Source: CAWAYR01 sp050250875
GTDB taxonomy: Bacteria; Acidobacteriota; Vicinamibacteria; Vicinamibacterales; UBA2999
Length of the DNA: 64,000 nt
NCBI GenBank assembly: GCA_050250875.1
Contig: JBFWNV010000003.1
Coordinates: 124,001 to 188,000 of the forward strand
Direction: 5' to 3'
Made by a program: the position numbers and the translations under genes. Under the pieces are notes generated by a model, which was not told the DNA's origin, ran no database searches, and worked only from the letters and a program-made list of their open reading frames with translations. Positions 35,766-44,728 of the stretch are shown in pieces (position 1 is the stretch's first letter; each line of letters begins with the position of its first letter).

Positions 35766-36782
35766 ATGCTCCTCGACACCCTGCAGCGCCCCCTGCGCAA
35801 CCTCCGCCTCTCGGTCACCGACCGCTGCAACCTGCGGTGCCAGTACTGCATGCCCGAGGCGGAGTACACCTGGCTGCCGAAGCACGACCTGCTCACCTTC
35901 GAGGAAATCGACCGGCTGGTCGGCGTGTTCGTCGGCCTCGGCGTCGACAAGCTGCGCCTGACCGGCGGCGAGCCGCTGCTGCGCACCGGGCTGCCGGCCC
36001 TGGTCGCCCGCCTCGCCGCACATCGCGGCGTGCGCGATCTGGCGATGACCACCAACGGCATCCTGTTCGCGCCGGCGGCGGCGGCGCTCAAGGCGGCGGG
36101 GCTGGGCCGGGTCACGGTGAGCCTCGACACCCTGCGGCGCGACCGGTTCATCGCGCTGTCGCGTCAGGACGAGCTCGCCCGCACGCTCGCCGGCCTCGAC
36201 GTGGCGGCGCGCGAGTTTCCCGGCGTGAAGATCGACACGGTGGTGATCCGCGGCGTCAACGACGACGAGATCGCCGACCTGGTCGCCTACGCCCGCGGCC
36301 GCGGCGCCGAGATCCGCTTCATCGAGTACATGGACGTCGGCGGCGCCACCGGCTGGACGGCGGCGCAGGTGGTGTCACGCGCCGAAATCCTCGAGCGCAT
36401 CGCCGATGCGTTCGGGCCGATCGCCGTGGCGGACAAGGATCCGGCGGCACCGGCCGACCGCTTCCGGCTGGCCGACGGCACGCCCTTCGGCGTGATCGCC
36501 TCGACCACGGCGCCGTTCTGCCGCGCCTGCGACCGCGCCCGGCTGACCGCCGACGGCGTGCTCTACCTGTGCCTCTACGCGACCCGCGGACTCGACCTGC
36601 GGGCGCCGCTGCGGGCGGGTGCGAGCGACGACGACCTGGCGGCGCTCATCACCGCGACGTGGCGGGCGCGCAGCGACCGCGGCGCCGAGGCCCGCTTGGG
36701 CGTCCCCGACCGCCGGCCGCTGATTCCGGTGAGCTCGCTCAAGCGCGACCCGCATCTGGAGATGCACACGCGCGGCGGCTGA
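35766..36782 (+). CDS. moaA: GTP 3',8-cyclase (molybdenum cofactor biosynthesis)
   Basis: 338 aa. A radical SAM enzyme that converts GTP to 3',8-cyclo-GTP, the first step of molybdopterin synthesis. The SAM cluster cysteines are C21, C25 and C28 (DRCNLRCQYC). The second cluster sits in FCRACDRARLTADGVLYLC near 250-270. The protein ends in Gly-Gly, as active MoaA does. It is alone here; moaC and others are not adjacent. The Tat-exported sulfite-oxidase-type enzyme at 20963 is a likely user of the cofactor. A CATAAT hexamer (35742-35747) in the 40-bp divergent gap may be its -10. Confidence 0.95.
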   Translation: MLLDTLQRPLRNLRLSVTDRCNLRCQYCMPEAEYTWLPKHDLLTFEEIDRLVGVFVGLGVDKLRLTGGEPLLRTGLPALVARLAAHRGVRDLAMTTNGILFAPAAAALKAAGLGRVTVSLDTLRRDRFIALSRQDELARTLAGLDVAAREFPGVKIDTVVIRGVNDDEIADLVAYARGRGAEIRFIEYMDVGGATGWTAAQVVSRAEILERIADAFGPIAVADKDPAAPADRFRLADGTPFGVIASTTAPFCRACDRARLTADGVLYLCLYATRGLDLRAPLRAGASDDDLAALITATWRARSDRGAEARLGVPDRRPLIPVSSLKRDPHLEMHTRGG

Positions 36783-36801
36783 CGCCGCCGCGGCGCGCAT
36801 C

Positions 36802-36921
36802 TCGGGGCTCGGGGCTCGGGAAGAGCCTTTCCTGCTTGTCACGCCGGCGCGTGGATGGGCATCGGGTGTGAGTTCCGTCCGAGGTCTTTCCCGAGACCCG
36901 AGCCCCGAGCCCCGAGTCCCG
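36802..36921. repeat. Inverted pair of heptamer repeat tracts between convergent genes
   Basis: Tract 36802-36822 (TCGGGGCTCGGGGCTCGGG) and the reverse tract 36888-36921 (CCCGAGACCCGAGCCCCGAG type) pair as arms of a large hairpin between the moaA and PQQ-enzyme stops. They make up most of the 139-bp gap and look like a two-way transcription end. Confidence 0.65.
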
Positions 36922-38529
36922 CTACTGAGGCGTTCGCGTCCCCCGTGGCAGCGCGAACGCGTACAGCGTGGTTCCCGACGGCATCACCACCCACTGCCGG
37001 CCGTCGAGCATGTAGGTGATCGGCGCCGCGTAGATCCCCGACCCGGTCTGGAAGTGCCACAGGTTCTTGCCGGTGGCGGCGTCGAACGCCATCAGGTTGC
37101 CGTCCATGTCGCCGCCGAAGATGAGGCCCGACTCGGTCGAGAGCACGCCGGCCATCGACGGCGTGTGGTACTTGAACTCCCACCGCACGCTGCCGGTGGC
37201 CGGATCGATCGCCCGCATCGCCCCGAACCCGCGGTCGGTGCGCTGGGCGGCGCCGCCGAAGTAGTACTCGCCGGGCACGAATTCCTGCTCCCAGCCGTAA
37301 TACGTGGCGCACACCTCGCGCGCCGTCACGTAGAGCAGACCGGTCTTCGGGTTGTAGGCCGGCGACTGGAAGTTGGTGCCGCCGGTGATGTCGGGGCAGA
37401 CCTCGGTGCCCTGCTCGGTGGGATCGGTGTTCGGCTTGACGTTGGGCCGGCCGTTCGGCGCGATGGTCTCGGCCCATGTCGTCTTGACGAACGGCCGCCA
37501 CGCCAGCAGCTGGCCGTTGGTGCGATCGAGCGTGTAGTAGAAGCCGTTGCGGTTGGCGAAGAGCAGGGTCTTCTTCCGCACGCCGTTGATGGTCGTCTCG
37601 GCCAGCACCGGCACCTGCGTCGCGTCCCAGTCGTGGGTGTCGTGCGGCGTGAACTGGTAGTGCCACTTCAGCACGCCGGTGTCGGCGTCGAGCGCCACCA
37701 CCGAGTCGGTGTAGAGGTTGTCGCCCTCGCGGTCCTTGCCGTAGAGGTCGGGGCCGGGATTGCCGGTGCCCCAGTAGATCAGGTTCAACGCCGGATCGTA
37801 GGACCCGGTCACCCACGTGGACCCGCCGCCGCGCTTCCACGAGTCGCCTTCCCACGTCTCGCTGCCTTTCTCGCCCGGGCCCGGCACGACCCAGAAGCGC
37901 CACGCGCGCTTGCCGGTGGCGGCGTCGAAGGCGTCGATGAAGCCGCGGATGCCGTACTCCGCGCCGGCGATGCCGACCACCACCTTGTCCTTGACGATCA
38001 GCGGCGCCGAGGTGGCGCTGTAGCCGGCCTTGTAGTCGTCGATCACGACGTCCCACACCACCGCGCCGGTCTTCATGTCGAAGGCCAGCAGGTGGGCGTC
38101 GAGGGTGTTCATGTAGAGGCGGTTGCCGAGCACGGCGAAGCCGCGGTTGACCATGCCGCAGCAGATGTCCATGCCGTCGGGCAGCTGACGCTGGTAGCGC
38201 CAGATCTGCCGGCCGGTGCGCGCGTCGATGGCCCACGCGGCGTTGTTGGGCCCGGTCACGTACATCACGCCGTCGAGGACGATCGGCGTCGCCTCGAACT
38301 TGCCGAGCTGCGCCGTCTGGAAGGCCCACTGCGCCGACAGCTGGCCGACGTTGGCCGGGGTGATCTGGGTGAGCGGGCTGTGGCGCTGACTGCCGTAGTC
38401 GCCGCCGTAGTTGAGCCAGGCCCCGGGGTCGGCGAGGCCCTTCTCGAGCTGGGCGGGCGTGACGTTCTGGGCCGCGGCCGGGACGGCGGCCAGCAGGACG
38501 GCGAGCGCGACGACGGTCGGTGTCCTCAT
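36922..38529 (-). CDS. PQQ-dependent alcohol dehydrogenase-like quinoprotein
   Basis: 535 aa. A signal peptide (1-21, ending PAAAQ) precedes an eight-bladed beta-propeller with repeated W-docking motifs (ATGKRAW, TGVLKWHY, TGSVRWEF, TGKNLWHF). The vicinal disulfide that stacks on PQQ is C123-C124 (DICCGM). The catalytic aspartate is in HDWDATQ; the residue two positions after it is Thr, not the Asp of lanthanide-type enzymes, so Ca2+ is more likely (inference). It oxidises an alcohol or sugar in the periplasm. The upstream diheme cytochrome c (14 bp) is the likely electron acceptor. Alternative frames run through the upstream gene but lack similarity. Confidence 0.88.
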   Translation of the reverse strand: MRTPTVVALAVLLAAVPAAAQNVTPAQLEKGLADPGAWLNYGGDYGSQRHSPLTQITPANVGQLSAQWAFQTAQLGKFEATPIVLDGVMYVTGPNNAAWAIDARTGRQIWRYQRQLPDGMDICCGMVNRGFAVLGNRLYMNTLDAHLLAFDMKTGAVVWDVVIDDYKAGYSATSAPLIVKDKVVVGIAGAEYGIRGFIDAFDAATGKRAWRFWVVPGPGEKGSETWEGDSWKRGGGSTWVTGSYDPALNLIYWGTGNPGPDLYGKDREGDNLYTDSVVALDADTGVLKWHYQFTPHDTHDWDATQVPVLAETTINGVRKKTLLFANRNGFYYTLDRTNGQLLAWRPFVKTTWAETIAPNGRPNVKPNTDPTEQGTEVCPDITGGTNFQSPAYNPKTGLLYVTAREVCATYYGWEQEFVPGEYYFGGAAQRTDRGFGAMRAIDPATGSVRWEFKYHTPSMAGVLSTESGLIFGGDMDGNLMAFDAATGKNLWHFQTGSGIYAAPITYMLDGRQWVVMPSGTTLYAFALPRGTRTPQ

Positions 38530-38543
38530 TCGATCCCCCGCAT

Positions 38544-39368
38544 TCAGTCGGTCTGCCCGCGGAGCGACCGCAGGTAGCGCACGAGGTCGGCCAGGTCGGT
38601 GTCGGAGACCCGGTCGGGGCCGTAGGCCGGCATCAGCGAGCGCTGCGGCTCGGGGTCGACCTGTGCGGCCGGCTTGGCGAACGACAGCAGCGCCTCGCCG
38701 GGCGTCATCAGCTGCACCGAGAACGTGTCTTCGTTCTTGCGCAGGCCGCGCACCTTGCGCCCGTCGGCGGTGGTCACCGTCACCGTCTCGAAGCCGACCG
38801 GGATGACCTCCCCGGGCCGGCGGATCTCGCGTTCGAGCGCCGCCGCCGATCGCGACGCGCCGATGCGGGTCAGCACCGGCCCGAGCCGGCCGCCGCGGCC
38901 GCCCACCATGTGGCAGCGTCCGCAGTTGGCGCCGGCGGTGGCCCAGAACAGCTGTTCGCCGCGCCGGGCGTCGCCGCGCTCGGCCGCCGGGCCGCCGGGC
39001 GCGCCGAGGGTCCGCAGATAGGCGACCAGCATCCACACCTCGTCGTCCGACAGGTTGGGATTGGCCGGCATCTCGGTGCCGGGCACGCCGGCCTTGATGG
39101 TGCGGGCGATCTGCTCGTCGCTGCCGCCGTGCACCCAGTCGCCGGTGGTCAGGTCGCTGCCGCGGAAGCCCTTGGCGTCGATGCCGTGGCACACGGCGCA
39201 GCGCCCCCGGTAGATGTTCTGGCCCTGGCGGATGGCGGCGGCGTCACCGGCCAGCGGGTTGCCGGCCGGCCGCTCCTGGGCGCCGACGAGCGCCGAGGCC
39301 GCCAGCCCCAGACTGACGACTGCGAGTAACGCGGCGCGTGCGTGGCGCACGCGCGGTGGTGAGGCCAT
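38544..39368 (-). CDS. Diheme cytochrome c
   Basis: 274 aa. A signal peptide (about 1-30, ending LVGAQ) is followed by two class I-type cytochrome c domains. Heme sites are C57-A-V-C-H61 with a later Met in MPANPNLSDDEVWMLVAYLR, and CGRCH (about 146-150) with a C-terminal MPAYGPDRVSDTDLADLVRYLR block. It transfers electrons from the PQQ dehydrogenase (gene 14 bp downstream) to the respiratory chain. A GGGAGGA ribosome binding site precedes the ATG. The Ccm system in this window would attach the hemes. Confidence 0.92.
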   Translation of the reverse strand: MASPPRVRHARAALLAVVSLGLAASALVGAQERPAGNPLAGDAAAIRQGQNIYRGRCAVCHGIDAKGFRGSDLTTGDWVHGGSDEQIARTIKAGVPGTEMPANPNLSDDEVWMLVAYLRTLGAPGGPAAERGDARRGEQLFWATAGANCGRCHMVGGRGGRLGPVLTRIGASRSAAALEREIRRPGEVIPVGFETVTVTTADGRKVRGLRKNEDTFSVQLMTPGEALLSFAKPAAQVDPEPQRSLMPAYGPDRVSDTDLADLVRYLRSLRGQTD

Positions 39369-39463
39369 GCCGTCCTCCCGCGCTCGGTCGTGATCGGTGA
39401 GCGCAGGTATTGTGCGCCGGCCGGCACCAAAGTCAAGGACGGCGATCCGACCGGCTCGCCCGG

Positions 39464-42400
39464 CTAGCGCGGCCGCTCGACCGGCCGGGCCTCCACCGCC
39501 GGCAGTTTCATCCCGGCCGCCGCCTTGTTGAAGTTGGCCAGGTAGGTGCGCTGGATCTCGGCGAAGGCGTCTTCCTGCTTCTTCAGGTCGGCGCCGAGCA
39601 TCGCGAAGACCTCGTAGGCGGCGTCGGTGGGCCGGGCGTCGCCGGTCTCGACGCTGCGGCGCAGCGCGGCCAGCCGGTTGTTGATCTTGATCGGGAAGTT
39701 GAGCGGATCCTGGCCGCTGCGGTTGCGCACCTGGTAGATCTCTTCCTCGACGGCGCTCAGCTGCCGCGTCACCACGTCGCCCAGTTCCTCGAGGCGGTTG
39801 TTCTTCGCCTTCTCGACGCGCTCCTGCACCTGCGCCTTCAGATCGCGGATGCGGACCACCGCCTCGTTGGCGTCGCTGGTGCGATCGCGGATCTGGATGG
39901 CGAGATCGAACTGGCGCTGAAGGTCGGCCAGGGTCACGTCGGTCCAGAGCGGATGCTTCTCGACGGTGAGCGGCACCGTCCGGCTCTGGCCGCTCGCGGT
40001 GACACGCACCTGGTAGGCGCCGGGCACGGTCAACGGGCCGTTGGCCGGGTTGCCGCTCCAGATGATCATCCCCGGAAACGTGGTGGCGCCGGGATAGCGC
40101 AGGTTCCACGAGAAGCGGTTCATACCCGCCTTCGTCGACGGCGGCAGCTGCGGCGGACCGCCGAAGCCGCCGCCCGACGGCGCCGGTTTCTTCTCGTCGG
40201 CCGCTTCCTGCTCCGCCGTCCGCGTGAACGTACGCACCACCGCGCCGGCGGCGTCGAGGATCTCGACGGTGATGCGATCGGCGGGCTTCGCCAGGTAGTA
40301 GTCGACGTCGGCCCGGTTGTAGCCGCGGATCGCAGCACGCGGCGTGAACACCGCCAGCGCGGCCGTCGAGGTCTCGGGGGCGAGTTGGCGCAGCGTCGAG
40401 ATGTTCTCGAGCACCCAGAACGATCGGCCGTGGGTGGCGACCACCAGGTCGTCCCCCTTCACGGCGAGGTCGGAGATCTGCGTGTCGGGCATGTTGAGGC
40501 GCAGCGGCTGCCAGCTGGCGCCGTCGGTGAACGAGACGTAGACGCCGTGCTCGGTGCCGGCGAACAGCAGCCCCGGCCGCACCGGATCCTCACGGACCGA
40601 GTGCGTGTAGTGATGCGGCGCGATGCCGGCGACGATCTTCGTCCACGTCTTCCCGTAGTCGTCGGTGCGGAAGAGATACGGCGACCGATCGCCCGGCGGC
40701 ACCAGGTATCGCTTGCCGGCGACGTACGCCGTACCGGGCTTGCCCTTGTGCGGCGACGGCTCCACGGTGCTGACGCGCGTGTAGTCGCCCAGCCCGGGCG
40801 GCGTCACGTTGGCCCAGCGGCCGCCGCCGTCCTGGGTGACGTGCACGAGGCCGTCGTCGGAACCGGTCCAGATCAGGCCCCGCTGGACGGCCGACGGCCC
40901 GATGGCGAACACCGTGGCGAAGATCTCGGGGCCGTTCATGTCGCGGGTGATCGGCCCGCCGGAATCGCCGAGCGTCATCGGATCGGCCCGGGTCAGGTCG
41001 GGGCTCATCCGCGTCCACGACTGGCCGTCGTCGGTCGTCTTCCAGACGTGCTGCGACGCGATCATCAGCGTCTTCGCATCGAACGGATCGAAGACGATCG
41101 GGAACGTCCACTGCCAGCGCTCCGGCAGGTCGCGGGCCGGCTCGCCGGAGAAGAACCGTGGACAGGGCTGGATGTCGCGGATGTGACCGGTGGCCCGGTT
41201 GAAGCGGGTGATCAGCGCGCCCTGGCTGCCCGAGTAGAACAGGGTCGGGTCGGTCGGGTGCGGCGTGACGTAGCCGCTTTCGCCGCCGCCGGCCGAGAAG
41301 TACCCGGCGCCGAGATCACCGGGCGTGGTCTGCACCGGCACGCAGACAGTCGTGTTGTCCTGCTGGCCGCCGCACGCGGCGTAGGGGAACGTGTTGGTGA
41401 CGCCCAGCCGGTAGATCTGCGCCGTCGGGAAGTCCAGATCGGTCCACGTCGCACCCCAGTTGCTGGACACCGTGCCGCCGCCGTCGTTGGCGTTGACCAG
41501 GTGCCGCGGGTCGTCGGGGTCGATCCACAGGTCGTGATAGTCGCCGTGCGGCGCCGTCACGCTGGTGAGCGTCTTGCCGGCGTCGACCGAGCGGTACATG
41601 TTGACGTTCAGCATCCACACCGTGTCGCGGTTCTTCGGGTCGGCGTAGACGCGCGAGTAGTAGAACGAACGCTGGCGGATGTTGCGGTCGTCGTTGGTCA
41701 GCGTCCAGGACGCGCCGGCGTCGTCGCTGACGAACAGCCCGCCCTGCTCGTGCTCGAGCAGCACCCACAGGCGCCGCGAATCGGCCCGCGACACGGCGAT
41801 GCCGATCTTCCCCACCGGGCCGGCGGCCGGCAGCCCCGGCGCACGCGTGATCTCGGTCCAGGTGTCGCCGCCGTCGGTGGACTTGAAGAGACCGCTGCCC
41901 GGGCCGCCGCTCGACATCTGCCACGACCGCCGGTAGGCCTCCCACAGCGACGCATAGATCACCGTCGGGTCGTTGGCATCGATCTGCACCTCGATGCCGG
42001 CGCTCTTGTCGTCGCGGTGCAGCACGCGCTGCCAGCTCGTGCCGCCGTCGCGGGTGCGGTAGATGCCGCGCTCGGCGCTGTCGGCGACGACGTTGCCGAA
42101 CACGGCCGCGTAGACGATGTCGGGGTTGGTCGGATGGACACGGAGGCGCGAGATGGTGAAGCCCGGCGTCTTGAAGCCGGCGCTCGTCCACGTCCTGCCG
42201 GCGTCGGTGGACTTGTAGACGCCGTCGCCCTGCATGATGTTGCCGCGGATGTGCGACTCGCCCATCCCGATGTAGACGACGTCGGGATGCGATTCCGAGG
42301 CGGCGACCGCGCCAACCGACGAGCTGTCGATCTGCCCGTCCGTCACCGGGTTCCAGGTCTGCCCGCCGTCTGTGGTCTTCCACAGACCGCCGCCGGTGGC

Positions 42401-42616
42401 GCCGAAGTAGGCCTCGAGCGGCCGCCGCCGGACGCCGGACGCGGCAATCGATCGGCCGCCGCGGACCGGCCCGATGTTGCGCCAGCGCATGCCCTGGAAG
42501 AGCGCGGCGTCGATCGTGGCGGCCGACTGGGCCCGCGGCGCGGCCGGGCGCGCCCCGATCGACGCCGTGACGACGAGCAGCAGGACGACCGGCGTGCGGC
42601 GCAGCAGGCGGGGCAT
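39464..42616 (-). CDS. Sortilin/BNR-repeat (VPS10-like) secreted protein
   Basis: 1050 aa. A signal peptide (1-30, ending PRAQS) precedes 13 or so BNR/Asp-box repeats of the form S-x-D-x-G-x-T-W (e.g. KTTDGGQTW, KSTDAGRTW, RTRDGGTSW, KSTDGGDTW, YGKTWTK), which build one or two beta-propellers as in sortilin and xyloglucanase-like proteins. The C-terminal 230 residues (from about 820) are helical with Gln/Arg-rich stretches and an NNRLEELGDVVT segment. Binding of a glycan or peptide outside the cell is inferred. It starts 12 bp after the bacilliredoxin gene. Confidence 0.85.
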   Translation of the reverse strand: MPRLLRRTPVVLLLVVTASIGARPAAPRAQSAATIDAALFQGMRWRNIGPVRGGRSIAASGVRRRPLEAYFGATGGGLWKTTDGGQTWNPVTDGQIDSSSVGAVAASESHPDVVYIGMGESHIRGNIMQGDGVYKSTDAGRTWTSAGFKTPGFTISRLRVHPTNPDIVYAAVFGNVVADSAERGIYRTRDGGTSWQRVLHRDDKSAGIEVQIDANDPTVIYASLWEAYRRSWQMSSGGPGSGLFKSTDGGDTWTEITRAPGLPAAGPVGKIGIAVSRADSRRLWVLLEHEQGGLFVSDDAGASWTLTNDDRNIRQRSFYYSRVYADPKNRDTVWMLNVNMYRSVDAGKTLTSVTAPHGDYHDLWIDPDDPRHLVNANDGGGTVSSNWGATWTDLDFPTAQIYRLGVTNTFPYAACGGQQDNTTVCVPVQTTPGDLGAGYFSAGGGESGYVTPHPTDPTLFYSGSQGALITRFNRATGHIRDIQPCPRFFSGEPARDLPERWQWTFPIVFDPFDAKTLMIASQHVWKTTDDGQSWTRMSPDLTRADPMTLGDSGGPITRDMNGPEIFATVFAIGPSAVQRGLIWTGSDDGLVHVTQDGGGRWANVTPPGLGDYTRVSTVEPSPHKGKPGTAYVAGKRYLVPPGDRSPYLFRTDDYGKTWTKIVAGIAPHHYTHSVREDPVRPGLLFAGTEHGVYVSFTDGASWQPLRLNMPDTQISDLAVKGDDLVVATHGRSFWVLENISTLRQLAPETSTAALAVFTPRAAIRGYNRADVDYYLAKPADRITVEILDAAGAVVRTFTRTAEQEAADEKKPAPSGGGFGGPPQLPPSTKAGMNRFSWNLRYPGATTFPGMIIWSGNPANGPLTVPGAYQVRVTASGQSRTVPLTVEKHPLWTDVTLADLQRQFDLAIQIRDRTSDANEAVVRIRDLKAQVQERVEKAKNNRLEELGDVVTRQLSAVEEEIYQVRNRSGQDPLNFPIKINNRLAALRRSVETGDARPTDAAYEVFAMLGADLKKQEDAFAEIQRTYLANFNKAAAGMKLPAVEARPVERPR

Positions 42617-42628
42617 CGGCCGCGCGCC

Positions 42629-43051
42629 TCAGCAGTGCGTGGCGAAGGCGTCGGCGAGCACGTCGGCGATCCGCTCGGCCGGCCGGCCTTCGATGTCGCG
42701 GCGCTCGAGCATGAAGGCCACCTGGCCGTCCTTGAGGAGCGCGATCGACGGCGACGACGGCGGGTACGGCGCCAGATGCGCCCGCGCCTGCGCGGTGGCT
42801 TCGACGTCGCCGCCGGCGAACACGGTGGTCAGATGATCGGGCCTGGCGCCGCGAGCCAGGGCCAGGGCGATGCCCGGCCGGGCCTTCCCCGCCGCGCAGC
42901 CGCACACCGAGTTGACGACCAGCAGCGTCGTGCCGGGCCGGGCCAGCGCCGCGTCCACCGCGTCGGGCGTCCGGAGTTCCTCGAAGCCGAGGACGGTGAG
43001 TTCCTCGCGCATCGGCGCGATGAAGTGTTCGGGATAGCGCTGCACGATCAT
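42629..43051 (-). CDS. Bacilliredoxin BrxA/BrxB (YphP/YqiW) family
   Basis: 140 aa, full length. It has the thioredoxin-like fold of the family with the C50-G-C52 active motif (NSVCGCAAG), which removes bacillithiol from proteins in Firmicutes or acts as a thiol-disulfide protein elsewhere. The blocks PMREELTVLGFEELRTPDAV and GKARPG also match. The start at MIVQRYP has a GGAG ribosome binding site; an upstream frame extension has no similarity. Its stop is 12 bp from the sortilin-like gene. It is divergent from photolyase with 129 bp between. Whether this organism makes bacillithiol is not shown here. Confidence 0.85.
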   Translation of the reverse strand: MIVQRYPEHFIAPMREELTVLGFEELRTPDAVDAALARPGTTLLVVNSVCGCAAGKARPGIALALARGARPDHLTTVFAGGDVEATAQARAHLAPYPPSSPSIALLKDGQVAFMLERRDIEGRPAERIADVLADAFATHC

Positions 43052-43180
43052 GGCGGGTGGGCTCCTTCGGCGTCCGGGGACGCCGCGGCCGTCGGCGGCG
43101 TCCAATACAGCGGTGCTGGTCCGTTCGATCCGCATGATAACGCACCGGTTCGCGGCCGGCGGCGCCGCCCGGGCGGCGCG

Positions 43181-44656
43181 ATGACGTCGGCGCCGCGCGT
43201 CCGCGCCGTGAACGATGCGCCGATCGCATCCGCCGGCCGCTACGTGCTGTATTGGATGATCGCGGCGCGCCGCGCCCGCTCGAATGCCGCGCTCGACCGT
43301 GCGCTGGCGCACGCCCGGGCGCTCGGCCGGCCGCTCGTCGTCGTCGAGGCGCTGCGCGCCGGCTATCCCTGGGCGTCCGATCGCCTGCACCAGTTCGTCA
43401 TCGACGGCATGCACGACAACGCCCGCGCCTTCGATCGGCCGGGCGTGCGCTACGTGCCGTACGTCGAACCGGTCGTCGGCGCCGGACGCGGCCTGCTCGA
43501 AGCGCTGGCGGCGGAGGCCGCGGTCGTCGTCACCGACGACTTCCCGGCCTTCTTCCTGCCGCGCATGGTGACGGCCGCCGGCGCTCGCCTGCCGGTGCGG
43601 CTCGAGGCCGTGGACGGCAACGGCCTGCTGCCGATGCGGGCCGCCGATCGCGCCTTCCCGACCGCGTTCGCGTTCCGCCGCTTCCTGCAACGGTCGCTGG
43701 CCGCCCACCTCGGCGCGACGCCGGACCCCGAGCCGTTCAGCGCGCCGCTGCCCTTCGCGCCGCCGGCGCTGCCCGATGGCATCGCCGAACGCTGGCCGGA
43801 TCTGCACACCTGGATGGCGCGCGGCGGACGGGTGGAGCGGCTGCCGATCGATCACGGCGTGACGCCGACCGGGGAGCGCGGCGGCGCCGCTGCGGCGCAC
43901 GCCCGCCTCGAGGCGTTCGTCGCCGACGGCCTGCCGCGCTACGCCGACGACCGCAACGACGCCGAGCACGAGGCGGTCAGCCGGCTCTCGCCCTACCTCC
44001 ACTTCGGACACCTCTCGGCCCACGACGTGTTCGCCGCGGTGATGGCGCGCGAGGGCTGGCTCGGCGTGGTGCCGCGCGGCGGTCTCGGCGCCCGCGCCGG
44101 CTGGTGGGGCGTGTCGGCGGCGGCCGAGGCCTATCTCGATCAGCTCGTCACCTGGCGCGAGCTCGGCTTCAACGGCTGCGTCCACCGCGCCGACTACGAT
44201 CGCTACGAGTCGCTGCCGGCCTGGGCGATGGCCACGCTGTCGCGGCACGCCAGCGATCCCCGTGACGTGGTCTACCCGCACCGCGCGTTCGACGAGGCCG
44301 CGACTCACGACCCGCTGTGGAACGCGGCGCAGCGGCAGCTGCGCCGCGAGGGACGCATCCACAACTACCTGCGGATGCTGTGGGGCAAGAAGATTCTCGA
44401 GTGGTCGGCGACGCCGCAGGACGCGCTGGCGACGATGATCGACCTCAACAACCGCTATGCCCTCGACGGCCGCGACCCGAACTCCTACAGCGGCATCTTC
44501 TGGATCCTCGGCCGCTACGACCGCCCCTGGGGGCCCGAGCGCGCCGTCTTCGGCACCGTGCGGTACATGTCGTCGGACAATACCGCCCGCAAACTGCGGG
44601 TGAAGGCGTACCTGGCCCGTTACGCCGACCAGCCGTCTCTGCTCGCTCCGGTGTGA
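43181..44656 (+). CDS. phr: Deoxyribodipyrimidine photolyase, class II
   Basis: 491 aa, the size of class II CPD photolyases. It repairs UV cyclobutane dimers using FADH- and blue light. The class II pattern is seen in SRLSPYLHFGHLSAHDV (about 265-281), LVTWRELGFNGCVH (about 324-337), NAAQRQLRREGRIHNYLRML, WGKKILEW and the C-terminal YRPWGPE-type block (RYDRPWGPERAVFG). N-terminal positions match the chromophore-binding domain (VLYWMIAARRARSNAAL). The start at 43181 was chosen by homology. It is transcribed divergently from the bacilliredoxin gene. Confidence 0.93.
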   Translation: MTSAPRVRAVNDAPIASAGRYVLYWMIAARRARSNAALDRALAHARALGRPLVVVEALRAGYPWASDRLHQFVIDGMHDNARAFDRPGVRYVPYVEPVVGAGRGLLEALAAEAAVVVTDDFPAFFLPRMVTAAGARLPVRLEAVDGNGLLPMRAADRAFPTAFAFRRFLQRSLAAHLGATPDPEPFSAPLPFAPPALPDGIAERWPDLHTWMARGGRVERLPIDHGVTPTGERGGAAAAHARLEAFVADGLPRYADDRNDAEHEAVSRLSPYLHFGHLSAHDVFAAVMAREGWLGVVPRGGLGARAGWWGVSAAAEAYLDQLVTWRELGFNGCVHRADYDRYESLPAWAMATLSRHASDPRDVVYPHRAFDEAATHDPLWNAAQRQLRREGRIHNYLRMLWGKKILEWSATPQDALATMIDLNNRYALDGRDPNSYSGIFWILGRYDRPWGPERAVFGTVRYMSSDNTARKLRVKAYLARYADQPSLLAPV

Positions 44657-44715
44657 CCCACGACATCTGGTGCCGGGGCCTGGCCCCGATGGCACGAAAG
44701 GCGTGCCGGCGCTGC

Positions 44716-44721
44716 TAGAAT
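44716..44721 (+). promoter_or_regulatory. -10 element (TAGAAT) for leaderless amidohydrolase
   Basis: TAGAAT, 7 nt before the ATG at 44729. Confidence 0.4.
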
Positions 44722-44728
44722 CGCCGCC

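Noticed and set aside
34313..36871. An 852-codon plus-strand frame across the acyltransferase-like and moaA genes
   Set aside because: Different frame from moaA and low-complexity Arg/Pro composition.
39410..44656. A 1748-codon plus-strand frame opposite the sortilin-like and bacilliredoxin genes
   Set aside because: Only its last 491 codons encode photolyase. The rest is Arg/Gly/His-rich antisense translation of a real gene in GC-rich DNA.
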